This document shows positions 35,312-43,270 of a stretch of 64,000 bases of DNA, one piece after another. Position 1 is the stretch's first letter. Every line of letters starts with the position of its first letter. The notes beneath the pieces were generated by a model. The model was given only the letters and a program-made list of their open reading frames with translations. It ran no database searches and had not been told where the DNA came from. A program made the translations under genes and the position numbers. Origin of the DNA: Haliea sp964022665. GTDB taxonomy: Bacteria; Pseudomonadota; Gammaproteobacteria; Pseudomonadales; Halieaceae. The stretch covers positions 372,001 through 436,000 of the forward strand of contig CAXIDF010000001.1 of the NCBI GenBank assembly GCA_964022665.1. The letters run 5' to 3'.

Positions 35312-36509
35312 CCGCTGCCTCCATGCGCTGTGCGATCAGGGCTATCAGCTCGCGCGCAATGGTCGACTTGCTGGCTTGGGCCAGCGCACAGCTGCCCTGC
35401 TGCCAGAACACCGTTACGGCATTCTGGTCACTGTTGAAACCGATGGCTGTATCGGAAACATCGTTGGCGACGATCATGTCCAGCTGCTTGCGCTCGAGTT
35501 TGCCGCGCGCATAGTGTTCCACATCGTGTGTTTCTGCGGCAAAGCCCACGGTGAAAGGTGCCTGCGCATGGCCGCTCACGGTGGCCAGAATATCGGTGGT
35601 GCGTTCCAGTTCGAGGGTGATGTGCTCCGCATCCTTCTTTATCTTACCAGCGGCGACCGTCGCCGGCCGGTAGTCCGCCACCGCGGCGCAGGCGATGAAC
35701 AGGTCGCAGTCCGCCAGGCGCGCCAGGCAGGCTTCCAGCATCTGGGCCGCACTCACAACATCCACGCGTTCTGCGTGTTCTGGCGTGGCCAGCTGCACAG
35801 GGCCGCTGACCAGAGTTACCTGTGCGCCGGCATCCACGGCCGCAGCGGCCAGGGCATAGCCCATCTTGCCGGAGCTGTGATTGGACAGGTAGCGCACAGG
35901 ATCGAGTGCTTCACGCGTTGGCCCCGCGGTGATCACAACGCGGCGGCCGGCCAATGCGCCGTTGGCAAACAGCCCGGCAGCGGCCAGCGCGATATTGGCG
36001 GGCTGTTCCATGCGTCCGGGGCCCACATCCCCGCAGGCCTGCTCACCCGAGGCCGGGCCCACCAGTGACATGCCCCGGTCCTGGAGCGTGTCGATGTTGG
36101 CGCGGGTGGCGGGGTCGCGCCACATCTGCTGGTTCATCGCGGGCGCGACCAGTTTCGGCGCCGCAGTGGCGAGGGCAACGGTGGTCAAGAGGTCATCGGC
36201 GCGCCCGCTGGCTAAGCGGGCGATCAGGTCTGCGGTAGCCGGCGCAATGATGAGCAGGTCGGCCCAGCGCGCCAGTTCTATATGCCCCATGCCGAGCTCG
36301 GCCTCGGTGTCCAGCAGCTCGGTGTGTACCGGGTGGCCGGAGAGCGCCTGCAAGGTCAGCGGCGTGATGAATTCCTGCGCGCCCCGGGTCATCACGACCC
36401 GCACATCGGCGCCGCGCTCTTTGAGTTGGCGGACGAGCTCTGCCGATTTGTAGGCGGCGATACCGCCGCTGACGCCGAGCACAACATTGCGATTGAAAAG
36501 ATGTGCCAC
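35304..36509 (-). CDS. coaBC: CoaBC, phosphopantothenoylcysteine synthetase/decarboxylase
   Basis: A 401-residue bifunctional coenzyme A enzyme. The CoaC flavin half has GVSGGIAAYKSAEL, the PxMNxxMW motif (PAMNQQMW) and the catalytic Cys in SGEQACGDVG. The CoaB half has NHSSGKMGYALA, CAAVADYRP and the KIKKD segment that binds the cytidylyl intermediate. It makes 4'-phosphopantetheine from phosphopantothenate. It is divergent from radC and heads a minus-strand run into algC, argB and slmA. Confidence 0.96.
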   Translation of the reverse strand: MAHLFNRNVVLGVSGGIAAYKSAELVRQLKERGADVRVVMTRGAQEFITPLTLQALSGHPVHTELLDTEAELGMGHIELARWADLLIIAPATADLIARLASGRADDLLTTVALATAAPKLVAPAMNQQMWRDPATRANIDTLQDRGMSLVGPASGEQACGDVGPGRMEQPANIALAAAGLFANGALAGRRVVITAGPTREALDPVRYLSNHSSGKMGYALAAAAVDAGAQVTLVSGPVQLATPEHAERVDVVSAAQMLEACLARLADCDLFIACAAVADYRPATVAAGKIKKDAEHITLELERTTDILATVSGHAQAPFTVGFAAETHDVEHYARGKLERKQLDMIVANDVSDTAIGFNSDQNAVTVFWQQGSCALAQASKSTIARELIALIAQRMEAADG

Positions 36510-36611
36510 TGCGGCTACCCAACTGGGACAATAGGTTGTTTTCAGAGGCGAACAATACCATCACGACAGGTGTTTTGACACCGCAGGGCCGAAGCCAGGG
36601 AGGGCGTCGCC

Positions 36612-37286
36612 ATGTCAATCAGGAATTGGGCCGCAGGGGAGGGCCCGCGGGACAAGCTGCTGCAGCGCGGCGCGAGGACGCTTTCCGACGCCGAGTTGCT
36701 TGCCGTGCTGCTGCGCACCGGGCGCCGCGGCTTCTCCGCGCTGGACCTGGGGCGCGACCTGTTGCAGCGCTTCGGCAGCCTGGGCGGGCTGCTGGGCGCA
36801 AGCCAGGAAACGCTGCTGGAGTATCCGGGGTTGGGGTCCGGCAAGTACGCGTTGCTGAAAGCCGGGCTCGAGCTCGCCCGGCGCCACGCGCTGGAACAGG
36901 CCCGCGCCGGGAGCGCCCTGTGCAGCCCCCAGGCGACGCGGCAGTTTCTGCAGCATCATCTGGGTGGGCAGCCGCGGGAAGTCTTTACCTGCCTGTTTCT
37001 CGACAACCAGCACCGCATCCTGCGTTGCGAGGATCTCTTTTTCGGCACGCTGGATGGTGCTGCCGTATATCCGCGCGAGGTGGCTGTGCGCGCGCTGCAA
37101 TACCATGCAGCGGCGGTGATTCTCGCACACAACCACCCCTCCGGCATCGCCGAGCCCAGCCACGCGGACCGGCGCATCACCGAGCGCCTGCAGGCGGCGC
37201 TGGGTCTGCTGGATATCCGCGTGCTGGACCACGTCATCGTGGGGCGGGGCCAGAGCTATTCCTTTGCCGAAAGCGGGTTGTTGTAG
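36612..37286 (+). CDS. radC: RadC/YeeS JAB-domain protein
   Basis: A 224-residue RadC-family protein. An N-terminal helix-hairpin-helix-like part (LLEYPGLGSGKYALLKAGLEL) precedes a JAMM metalloprotease-like domain with HNHPSG...D (about 170-183). The metal ligands are present. Despite the name, a role in DNA repair is unproven. It is the usual neighbour of coaBC (divergent) and rpmB (downstream). Confidence 0.92.
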   Translation: MSIRNWAAGEGPRDKLLQRGARTLSDAELLAVLLRTGRRGFSALDLGRDLLQRFGSLGGLLGASQETLLEYPGLGSGKYALLKAGLELARRHALEQARAGSALCSPQATRQFLQHHLGGQPREVFTCLFLDNQHRILRCEDLFFGTLDGAAVYPREVAVRALQYHAAAVILAHNHPSGIAEPSHADRRITERLQAALGLLDIRVLDHVIVGRGQSYSFAESGLL

Positions 37287-37310
37287 CGTATATTTCGCAG
37301 CCGGTTTCGC

Positions 37311-37339
37311 TTGCGATGCGAGGGGTGTTCTGGTATAAA
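37311..37339 (+). promoter_or_regulatory. Sigma-70 promoter of rpmB-rpmG
   Basis: TTGCGA (37311-37316), a 17-bp spacer and TATAAA (37334-37339) form a strong promoter about 80 nt before the rpmB start, giving a leader of roughly 80 nt. Confidence 0.75.
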
Positions 37340-37426
37340 GTCGCGCTCCGCGCGGCCGGGGTACCCTTTCAGACCCGTTTGGCCACACAAATTCGACAAG
37401 TCCCGTGGTATATGGGAGAGGCAATC

Positions 37427-37663
37427 ATGGCAAGAGTATGTCAGGTCACCGGCAAGCGTCCGGTCACAGGAAACAATGTATCACACGCAAAAAACCGCAC
37501 GCGCCGTCGTTTTTTGCCGAACCTGCACCACCACCGGTTCTGGGTTGAATCAGAGAAACGTTTTGTCTCCCTGCGTGTTTCCAGCAAGGGCATGCGTATC
37601 ATCGACAAGAAGGGCATTGACCAGGTGCTGAGCGATATTCGCGCCAGCGGCGTCAAGGTCTGA
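37427..37663 (+). CDS. rpmB: Ribosomal protein bL28
   Basis: A 78-residue L28: MARVCQVTGKRPVTGNNVSH and NRTRRRFLPNLHHHRFW are invariant family segments. The ATG at 37427 has GGGAGAGG upstream; the longer open frame covering it is fortuitous. It heads the usual rpmB-rpmG pair, with rpmG 26 bp downstream. Confidence 0.97.
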   Translation: MARVCQVTGKRPVTGNNVSHAKNRTRRRFLPNLHHHRFWVESEKRFVSLRVSSKGMRIIDKKGIDQVLSDIRASGVKV

Positions 37664-37689
37664 GCGGCGAAGTCTGAAGGAGAATAGCC

Positions 37690-37845
37690 ATGAGAGACAA
37701 GATCAGAATGATTTCGTCAGCGGGTACAGGCCACTTTTATACCACTGACAAGAACAAGCGTACCACCCCGGACAAACTGGAAATGAAGAAATACGATCCA
37801 GTTGTGCGCAAGCACGTCATGTATAAGGAAGGCAAGATCAAGTAA
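37690..37845 (+). CDS. rpmG: Ribosomal protein bL33
   Basis: A 51-residue L33, read directly: MRDKIRMISSAGTGHFYTTDK and LEMKKYDPVVRKHVMYKEGKIK. It is of the form without the zinc-binding CxxC pairs. GAAGGAGAA precedes the ATG. A terminator follows. Confidence 0.96.
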   Translation: MRDKIRMISSAGTGHFYTTDKNKRTTPDKLEMKKYDPVVRKHVMYKEGKIK

Positions 37846-37873
37846 GCGCTTCTCGCCTCCTGATACGTAGGGA

Positions 37874-37898
37874 ACCCCGGCCTGTGTCGGGGTTTTTT
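37874..37898 (+). terminator. Rho-independent terminator after rpmG
   Basis: Stem CCCCG (37875-37879) / CGGGG (37888-37892), extended by an A-T pair, followed by six T. It lies 29 bp after the rpmG stop and just before mutM. Confidence 0.85.
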
Positions 37899-37911
37899 AT
37901 GGCCACGTAAC

Positions 37912-38724
37912 ATGCCTGAACTGCCCGAAGTCGAAACGACCCGTCGCGGTGTTCTGCCCTGGACCGAGGGGCAGCGCGTACTCGCCGTGGACATTCGCGA
38001 ACCCCGCCTGCGCTGGCCAATACCGGATGACTTGCCGCAGCGGCTCTGCGGTCAACATATCACCGCGGTGGAACGTCGCGCCAAGTACCTGCTCTTTCAC
38101 ACCGCCGCCGGCAGCCTGCTGGTGCACCTGGGGATGTCCGGCTCCCTGCGCGTGATCCGCGATAACAGCCCCCTGCTGCGTCACGACCACGTGCAGATCA
38201 CACTCGCCAGCGGTGATCGGCTGCGTTACAACGACCCCCGGCGTTTCGGTTGCATGCTCTGGCTGGCTCCCGGCGAATGTCACCCGCTGCTTGCCGGGCT
38301 GGGTCCGGAACCGCTGTCCGAGGCCTTCAGCGGGAAGCTGCTCCATGCGCGCGCCCGCGGCCGTCGCGGTGCGGTGAAGCCGTTTCTGATGGACGGCAAG
38401 GTGGTGGTGGGTGTGGGTAATATTTACGCCAATGAAGCGCTGTTCCTTGCGGGCATTCGTCCGGATCGCCCCGCGGGCAAGATCAGCCTGGCCCGCTACC
38501 AGCGTTTGACCGAACATGTGAAGCAAGTACTTACTTCCGCTATAACGCAAGGGGGAACCACTCTGCGCGACTTCGTGGGCGGTGACGGCAAGCCGGGCTA
38601 CTTCGCGCAGCAGCTCGCGGTCTATGGCCGCGGCGGCAGGCCCTGCACCCGCTGCGCGCGCCCCCTGCAGGAGGTGCGGTTGGGCCAGCGCAGCACAGTG
38701 TATTGCGTGGCCTGTCAGCGCTGA
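37912..38724 (+). CDS. mutM: Formamidopyrimidine-DNA glycosylase
   Basis: A 270-residue Fpg. MPELPEVETTRRG supplies the catalytic P2 and E3, RRAKYLLF holds the conserved lysine, and GNIYANEALFLAGI carries the helix-two-turn-helix. The C-terminal zinc finger CTRC...CVAC is intact. It removes 8-oxoguanine and has AP-lyase activity. It follows the rpmG terminator, so it probably has its own promoter. Confidence 0.96.
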   Translation: MPELPEVETTRRGVLPWTEGQRVLAVDIREPRLRWPIPDDLPQRLCGQHITAVERRAKYLLFHTAAGSLLVHLGMSGSLRVIRDNSPLLRHDHVQITLASGDRLRYNDPRRFGCMLWLAPGECHPLLAGLGPEPLSEAFSGKLLHARARGRRGAVKPFLMDGKVVVGVGNIYANEALFLAGIRPDRPAGKISLARYQRLTEHVKQVLTSAITQGGTTLRDFVGGDGKPGYFAQQLAVYGRGGRPCTRCARPLQEVRLGQRSTVYCVACQR

Positions 38725-38782
38725 ACAGGCTACACTCTGGGTCTGTCTGGGTGGGGACGTCTGTCCCGCGGGGGAGTGAACA

Positions 38783-39169
38783 ATGAAAACCAATGACCTT
38801 AATCGTCGGCTCGCGTCTGCTGCGTTGGCTGTATGCCTGACGGCACCTCTATTGGCCGTGCCGCAACAGGCTGCGGCGCAAAACGCCGTGGACGAAAGCC
38901 CGTCCGCCGGAGCCATGGTGGGGGATCTGCTGATTGCGCGGCCGATCGGCGCGGTGATGACCGTGGGCGGCACGGCCGCCTGGCTGGTCAGCCTGCCCTT
39001 TACCCTCCTCGCGGGTCACGCCGGGGAAGCGGCGGAAACGTTAATGGTGGGCCCGGCGGAAGCCACCTTCATGCGCTGTCTCGGCTGCCGCGAAACCGGT
39101 TATACCAACAAGGACATCGACCGTAATCGCGCACGCAAGGCCGCCGCGGCTGAAGCAGCCGGCAACTAG
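38783..39169 (+). CDS. Small exported protein with C-terminal CxxC
   Basis: A 128-residue protein with a signal peptide (about 1-32, ending AAAQ) and a glycine-rich hydrophobic segment at about 47-80. A CLGC motif (C99, C102) lies near the C-terminus in FMRCLGCRETG, followed by a charged alanine-rich tail. It lacks a family I can name with confidence. It lies between mutM and the convergent coaD, and the two stop codons share the palindrome CTAG. Confidence 0.65.
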   Translation: MKTNDLNRRLASAALAVCLTAPLLAVPQQAAAQNAVDESPSAGAMVGDLLIARPIGAVMTVGGTAAWLVSLPFTLLAGHAGEAAETLMVGPAEATFMRCLGCRETGYTNKDIDRNRARKAAAAEAAGN

Positions 39170-39648
39170 CGGAAACGTTCCTGCAGGGCCCGGGCCACCG
39201 GCTCGGGCACGAAAGGTGTGATGTCGCCCTTGAGAGCGGCGATTTCGCGCACCAGCGAGGACGAGATGTAGGAGAGGTGCTCCGAGGGTGTCAGGAAAAC
39301 GCTCTCGAATTCCCGATCCAGTGCGCGGTTCATGTTGGCAAGCTGAAATTCGTATTCAAAATCCGCCACGGCGCGCAAACCGCGCAGTACACAGCGCGAC
39401 CCCTGACTGTGCACAAAATCAATCAGCAGGTTGCTGAAGCCCACCACTTCCACGTTGTCCAGATGCTGCAGCGAGGCCTGGCACAGCGCCACGCGCTCCT
39501 CCAGGTTGAACAGCGGCGTCTTCTTTTCACTGTGCGCAATCGCCACCACCACTTTGCCGAACAGGCGTGCGGCCCGTTCTGTCAGGTCGACGTGACCGTT
39601 GGTGATCGGATCGAACGTGCCCGGGTAAACAACCGTGTGTGAATTCAT
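39166..39648 (-). CDS. coaD: Phosphopantetheine adenylyltransferase
   Basis: A 160-residue nucleotidyltransferase for the fourth step of coenzyme A synthesis. GTFDPITNGHVDL holds the HxGH-like motif, with LRGLRAVADFEYEFQLANMNR and YISSSLVREIA completing the site. It is downstream of rsmD on the same strand (73 bp), a common pairing. Confidence 0.96.
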   Translation of the reverse strand: MNSHTVVYPGTFDPITNGHVDLTERAARLFGKVVVAIAHSEKKTPLFNLEERVALCQASLQHLDNVEVVGFSNLLIDFVHSQGSRCVLRGLRAVADFEYEFQLANMNRALDREFESVFLTPSEHLSYISSSLVREIAALKGDITPFVPEPVARALQERFR

Positions 39649-39721
39649 GCAGGGTGCTCAGCGCTGATAGACCAGCCGCGGATGGTAAACACTCACTGTA
39701 GCCGGTGCAAACGTCCCGGCG

Positions 39722-40318
39722 TCACGCCGTGGTGCGGAAAACGCGGTAGCGCACCGCGCCGGAGGTTTTATCGCGATACAGCACCCAGTCCTCTGGCAGT
39801 GCGACTTCCGGCTCGGTAGCCGCGGTTTCGATGTAGATGCTCGCCCCCGGTGCCAGCGCACCGCTCTGTGCCAGCAGTGTACAGACAGGTTCCACCAGCG
39901 GCAGGGCAAACGGCGGATCAATGAACACGATATCCCAGGGGCCGGCCCCCGAGGCCAGCAGGTCAAGCGCACTGCAGGCATGGCAGCTCGCGCGCGCCGC
40001 CCCGTCCAGGGTAGCCAGGTGGCGGCGGATCTGCGTCAGGCTCGCGGCATTGTTGTCGACAAAATCGCAGTGGCGCGCCCCGCGTGACAGTGCCTCCAGC
40101 CCGAGCGCGCCGGAGCCGCTGAACAGGTCCGCGCAGCGCGCATCCGGCACCTCGGCCGCCAGCCAGTTGAACAGGGTTTCCCGCACGCGATCACCGGTGG
40201 GCCGCAGGCCCTCCGCGGCGTTGAAAAGCAGTTTGCGGCCGCGCCAGCGCCCGCCGATGATACGCAGGCTGCTGCTGGCGGTTGACTGCTGCCTGGCCGA
40301 CCGACGCCGTGCTGTCAT
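39722..40318 (-). CDS. rsmD: 16S rRNA m2G966 methyltransferase RsmD
   Basis: A 198-residue N2-guanine methyltransferase: LRIIGGRWRGRKL, RPTGDRVRETLFNWL, DLFSGSGALGLEALSRGA (SAM motif) and the catalytic FIDPPF. The start ATG 40318 fits the family; the much longer open frame runs back through ftsY. Divergent from ftsY with 73 bp between starts. Confidence 0.94.
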   Translation of the reverse strand: MTARRRSARQQSTASSSLRIIGGRWRGRKLLFNAAEGLRPTGDRVRETLFNWLAAEVPDARCADLFSGSGALGLEALSRGARHCDFVDNNAASLTQIRRHLATLDGAARASCHACSALDLLASGAGPWDIVFIDPPFALPLVEPVCTLLAQSGALAPGASIYIETAATEPEVALPEDWVLYRDKTSGAVRYRVFRTTA

Positions 40319-40391
40319 TTCGTCGCTCCCCCGAGCAGTGGTAGGATACGCAGTCCTGCGGATGCCTCCCGCGAATTTTATCACGAGACCC

Positions 40392-41549
40392 ATGAAGTTT
40401 TTCAAACGCAGTAAGAAGACGCCTGCGCCGGGCGTGCCTGAAGCCGAAACCCGCGCGAGCGATAATGTTGCGCCCCACGAGCCCGAGGCCGACAGCGCCG
40501 ACCGCGTGGTTGCCACGCCGGTGCCTGCGGCCGAGGCCCTGGTGCCCGCCCCGGAGCCCGAGCAGGCCGCGCCGGAACCGGTACAGCAGCCTGCCGAGCG
40601 TCCGGTGGCGGCGGAGGGGGCCGGTTTCTTCGCCCGCCTGCGGCGCGGCCTCGGCAAGACCAGCAACACCCTGGTGGAGGGGCTGGGAACGCTGTTTCTG
40701 GGGCGCAAGGAGATCGACGCCGAGCTGATGGAAGAGCTGGAGTCGCGCCTGTTGCTGGCTGATGCCGGCGTCGACGCCACCGTCGAGATTATCGGGCGCC
40801 TCACCCAGCGTGTTTCACGCAAGGAGCTGACACGGCCGGAGGCCCTGCAGCGCGCCCTGCAGGAAGAGCTGCTGAGCCTGCTTCAGCCCTGCGAAATGCC
40901 GCTCGATGTCAGCGGCCACAAACCCTATGTGATCCTCATGGTCGGCGTGAACGGCGTGGGCAAGACGACCACCATCGGCAAGCTCGCGCGCCGCTTTCAG
41001 GCGGAAGGACGCTCGGTCATGCTGGCGGCTGGTGATACGTTCCGCGCCGCGGCGGTCGAGCAGTTACAGGTGTGGGGTGAGCGGCACAATGTGCCGGTCA
41101 TCGCCCAGCATACCGGTGCCGACAGCGCGTCCGTGATCTACGATGCGCTGCAGGCAGCTCAGGCGCGCAAGGTGGATGTATTGATTGCCGACACCGCCGG
41201 ACGCCTGCACAACAAGGACCACCTGATGGAAGAGCTGCGCAAGGTGGTGCGCGTGATGGGCAAGCTGGATGCCGCTGCACCCCACGAGGTCATGCTCGTG
41301 CTGGATGCCGGCACCGGTCAGAATGCACTGGCCCAGGCCAGTCAGTTCCAGCAGGTGGTGGGGGTGACCGGCCTCACTCTCACCAAGCTGGACGGCACTG
41401 CCAAGGGCGGTGTGATCTTTGCAATTGCCCGCAAGCTGGGGCTGCCGATTCGCTTTATTGGCGTGGGTGAAACAGCGGACGACCTGCGCCCGTTCGCGGC
41501 AGAGCCGTTCATCGACGCCCTCTTTGCAGGTGCCGATCAGGCGCCATGA
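40392..41549 (+). CDS. ftsY: FtsY, signal recognition particle receptor
   Basis: A 385-residue SRP GTPase. Residues 1-80 form an acidic, Pro/Ala/Glu-rich A-domain, and the N-domain follows from about 85. The G-domain has GVNGVGKTTTIGKLA (P-loop), AGDTFRAAAVEQL, DTAGR and TKLDGTAKGG. It docks SRP-ribosome complexes at the membrane. Its end overlaps ftsE by 4 bp (ATGA), and the ftsY-ftsE-ftsX-rpoH order is typical. Confidence 0.96.
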   Translation: MKFFKRSKKTPAPGVPEAETRASDNVAPHEPEADSADRVVATPVPAAEALVPAPEPEQAAPEPVQQPAERPVAAEGAGFFARLRRGLGKTSNTLVEGLGTLFLGRKEIDAELMEELESRLLLADAGVDATVEIIGRLTQRVSRKELTRPEALQRALQEELLSLLQPCEMPLDVSGHKPYVILMVGVNGVGKTTTIGKLARRFQAEGRSVMLAAGDTFRAAAVEQLQVWGERHNVPVIAQHTGADSASVIYDALQAAQARKVDVLIADTAGRLHNKDHLMEELRKVVRVMGKLDAAAPHEVMLVLDAGTGQNALAQASQFQQVVGVTGLTLTKLDGTAKGGVIFAIARKLGLPIRFIGVGETADDLRPFAAEPFIDALFAGADQAP

Positions 41550-42208
41550 TCACGTTCGATCGTGTCAGCAAGCGCTACGCTGAAGGGCACGAGGCTCTGA
41601 GCGAAGTCAGCGTTGATATCCGCCAGGACGAAATGGTGTTTCTCACCGGCCATTCGGGTGCCGGCAAGAGCACGCTGCTGCGGTTGATCATGCTCATCGA
41701 ACGGCCCTCACGCGGGCACGTTATTGTCGACGGCCTGAACCTGGCCAAGGTGGGGGAGCGCGGCATTCCCCGTCATCGGCGCAATATCGGCGTGGTATTC
41801 CAGAACCACCAGCTGCTGTTCGACCGCAGCGTATTCGACAACGTTGCCCTGCCGCTGGTGATTGGCGGCTACGAACACCGGGAAATTGGCCGCCGGGTTC
41901 GCGCGGCGCTGGACAAGGTAGGGCTGCTGGGGAAGGAGCGGGCGCTGCCGGTGACCCTCTCCGGCGGTGAACAGCAGCGGGTGGGCATCGCCCGTGCGGT
42001 GGTGGCACGCCCGCGGATCCTGCTGGCGGATGAACCCACGGGCAATCTCGACCCGGTGCTTTCGGCGGAGATCATGCAGTTGTTCGAAGCCTTCAGCCAG
42101 GTCGGTGTAACGGTGTTGATTGCCAGCCACGACCTGGCGCTGATCTCCCGCCTGCGCCACCGCATCCTCACCCTGCGTAATGGCCGTCTGGTCGGTGCGG
42201 GGTCATGA
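41546..42208 (+). CDS. ftsE: Cell division ATP-binding protein FtsE
   Basis: A 220-residue ABC ATPase: GHSGAGKSTL Walker A, LSGGEQQRVGIARA signature and LLADEPTGNLDP Walker B. With FtsX it controls periplasmic amidases at the septum. It overlaps ftsY and ftsX by 4 bp each, so it is translationally coupled. Confidence 0.96.
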   Translation: MITFDRVSKRYAEGHEALSEVSVDIRQDEMVFLTGHSGAGKSTLLRLIMLIERPSRGHVIVDGLNLAKVGERGIPRHRRNIGVVFQNHQLLFDRSVFDNVALPLVIGGYEHREIGRRVRAALDKVGLLGKERALPVTLSGGEQQRVGIARAVVARPRILLADEPTGNLDPVLSAEIMQLFEAFSQVGVTVLIASHDLALISRLRHRILTLRNGRLVGAGS

Positions 42209-43179
42209 GCGCCGTCGAGGGCAAGCCGCGTCGCGATGGTGCCAGTGCACGCCGCACGCGCCTGCGCCATTTGCTGCAGGGCTGGCTGGCTCACCACCGG
42301 CTGTCCGCTGCGGATAGCCTGGCGCGGGTGCTCGACCATCCGTTCGCCAGTGCGCTTACCTGGCTGGTGATCGGCATTGCGCTGGCGCTGCCGGCTGCAC
42401 TGACCGTGGCGCTGGACAATGCTCGCGCGCTCAGCGACCGCTGGGACAGCCCGGCGCAACTGTCGCTGTTCCTGAGCGGCTCGGTGGGCGGCGAGGAGGC
42501 GCAGGCGTTGCAGGATACGCTCCAGCAGCGGCCCGACATCGAACAGGTGCTGTTCGTTTCACGCGATGACGCTCTCGCCGAATTCAGCGCGCTCTCCGGA
42601 TTCGCCGATGTGCTCGACACGCTGGAGCGCAACCCGCTCCCGGACGTTCTGCTGGTAACACCTGTGCCGGGCAGCGATGCGCTGGCGCCGCTTTATGAAG
42701 CGCTCAAGGGTGACCCGCGCGTTGCGGAGGTGGTGCTGGACATGGCCTGGCTGGAGCGACTGAATACCCTCATGCAGCTCAGCCGGCGCGTGGTGCTGGC
42801 GCTGGGCAGTGTGCTGGTGGCGGGGGTGGTGCTGATTCTGGGCAACACCATCCGGCTGGCCATCGAGAGCCGGCGCGAGGAGATTGTGGTGATCAAACTG
42901 GTGGGCGGCAGCAATGCCTTCGTGCGCCGGCCCTTTCTCTATACAGGCCTCTGGTACGGGGTGGGGGGAGGCGTGTTCGCGGCGCTGCTGGTGGCCTCGG
43001 CGCTGTGGTTTCTCGGCGGGCCGGTGACACGCCTCGCCGAACTCTACCAGAGCAATTTCCGGCTCGGCGGCCTGGGCATCATGGGCAGCCTCAATCTGGT
43101 GCTCATTGGCGGCGTTCTGGGGCTGGCGGGCGCGTGGCTGGCGGTGACCCGGCACCTGCGTTTGATTGCTCCGCGCTAG
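42205..43179 (+). CDS. ftsX: Cell division protein FtsX
   Basis: A 324-residue FtsX with a longer cytoplasmic N-terminus (about 45 residues). The first helix is at about 52-70, an extracytoplasmic domain covers about 70-190, and three helices follow (about 193-213, 243-270 and 290-312). It overlaps ftsE by 4 bp. It transmits ATP-driven movement from FtsE to murein hydrolase activators. Confidence 0.93.
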   Translation: MSAVEGKPRRDGASARRTRLRHLLQGWLAHHRLSAADSLARVLDHPFASALTWLVIGIALALPAALTVALDNARALSDRWDSPAQLSLFLSGSVGGEEAQALQDTLQQRPDIEQVLFVSRDDALAEFSALSGFADVLDTLERNPLPDVLLVTPVPGSDALAPLYEALKGDPRVAEVVLDMAWLERLNTLMQLSRRVVLALGSVLVAGVVLILGNTIRLAIESRREEIVVIKLVGGSNAFVRRPFLYTGLWYGVGGGVFAALLVASALWFLGGPVTRLAELYQSNFRLGGLGIMGSLNLVLIGGVLGLAGAWLAVTRHLRLIAPR

Positions 43180-43212
43180 GCAGGGTGCGCCTTGCGGGGA
43201 ACTTTTCCGCCG

Positions 43213-43239
43213 TTAGCACTCTAATTTAAAGAGTGCTAG
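43213..43239 (+). promoter_or_regulatory. CIRCE-like HrcA operator upstream of rpoH
   Basis: TTAGCACTC (43213-43221), nine bases, then GAGTGCTAG (43231-43239). The CIRCE consensus is TTAGCACTC-N9-GAGTGCTAA, so 17 of 18 arm bases and the exact spacing match. A candidate promoter overlaps it: TTAGCA as -35 and TAGAAT (43237-43242) as -10, 18 bp apart. It ends 31 bp before the rpoH ATG. HrcA bound here would block rpoH transcription. No hrcA gene is in the window. Confidence 0.85.
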
Positions 43240-43270
43240 AATCGAGCACATGACACAGGGGAAAAATCGC

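Noticed and set aside
36503..37663. 386-codon plus-strand ORF through radC into rpmB
   Set aside because: Its upstream part is an Arg/Ala/Gly-rich shadow of radC in another frame; only the last 78 codons are a gene (rpmB).
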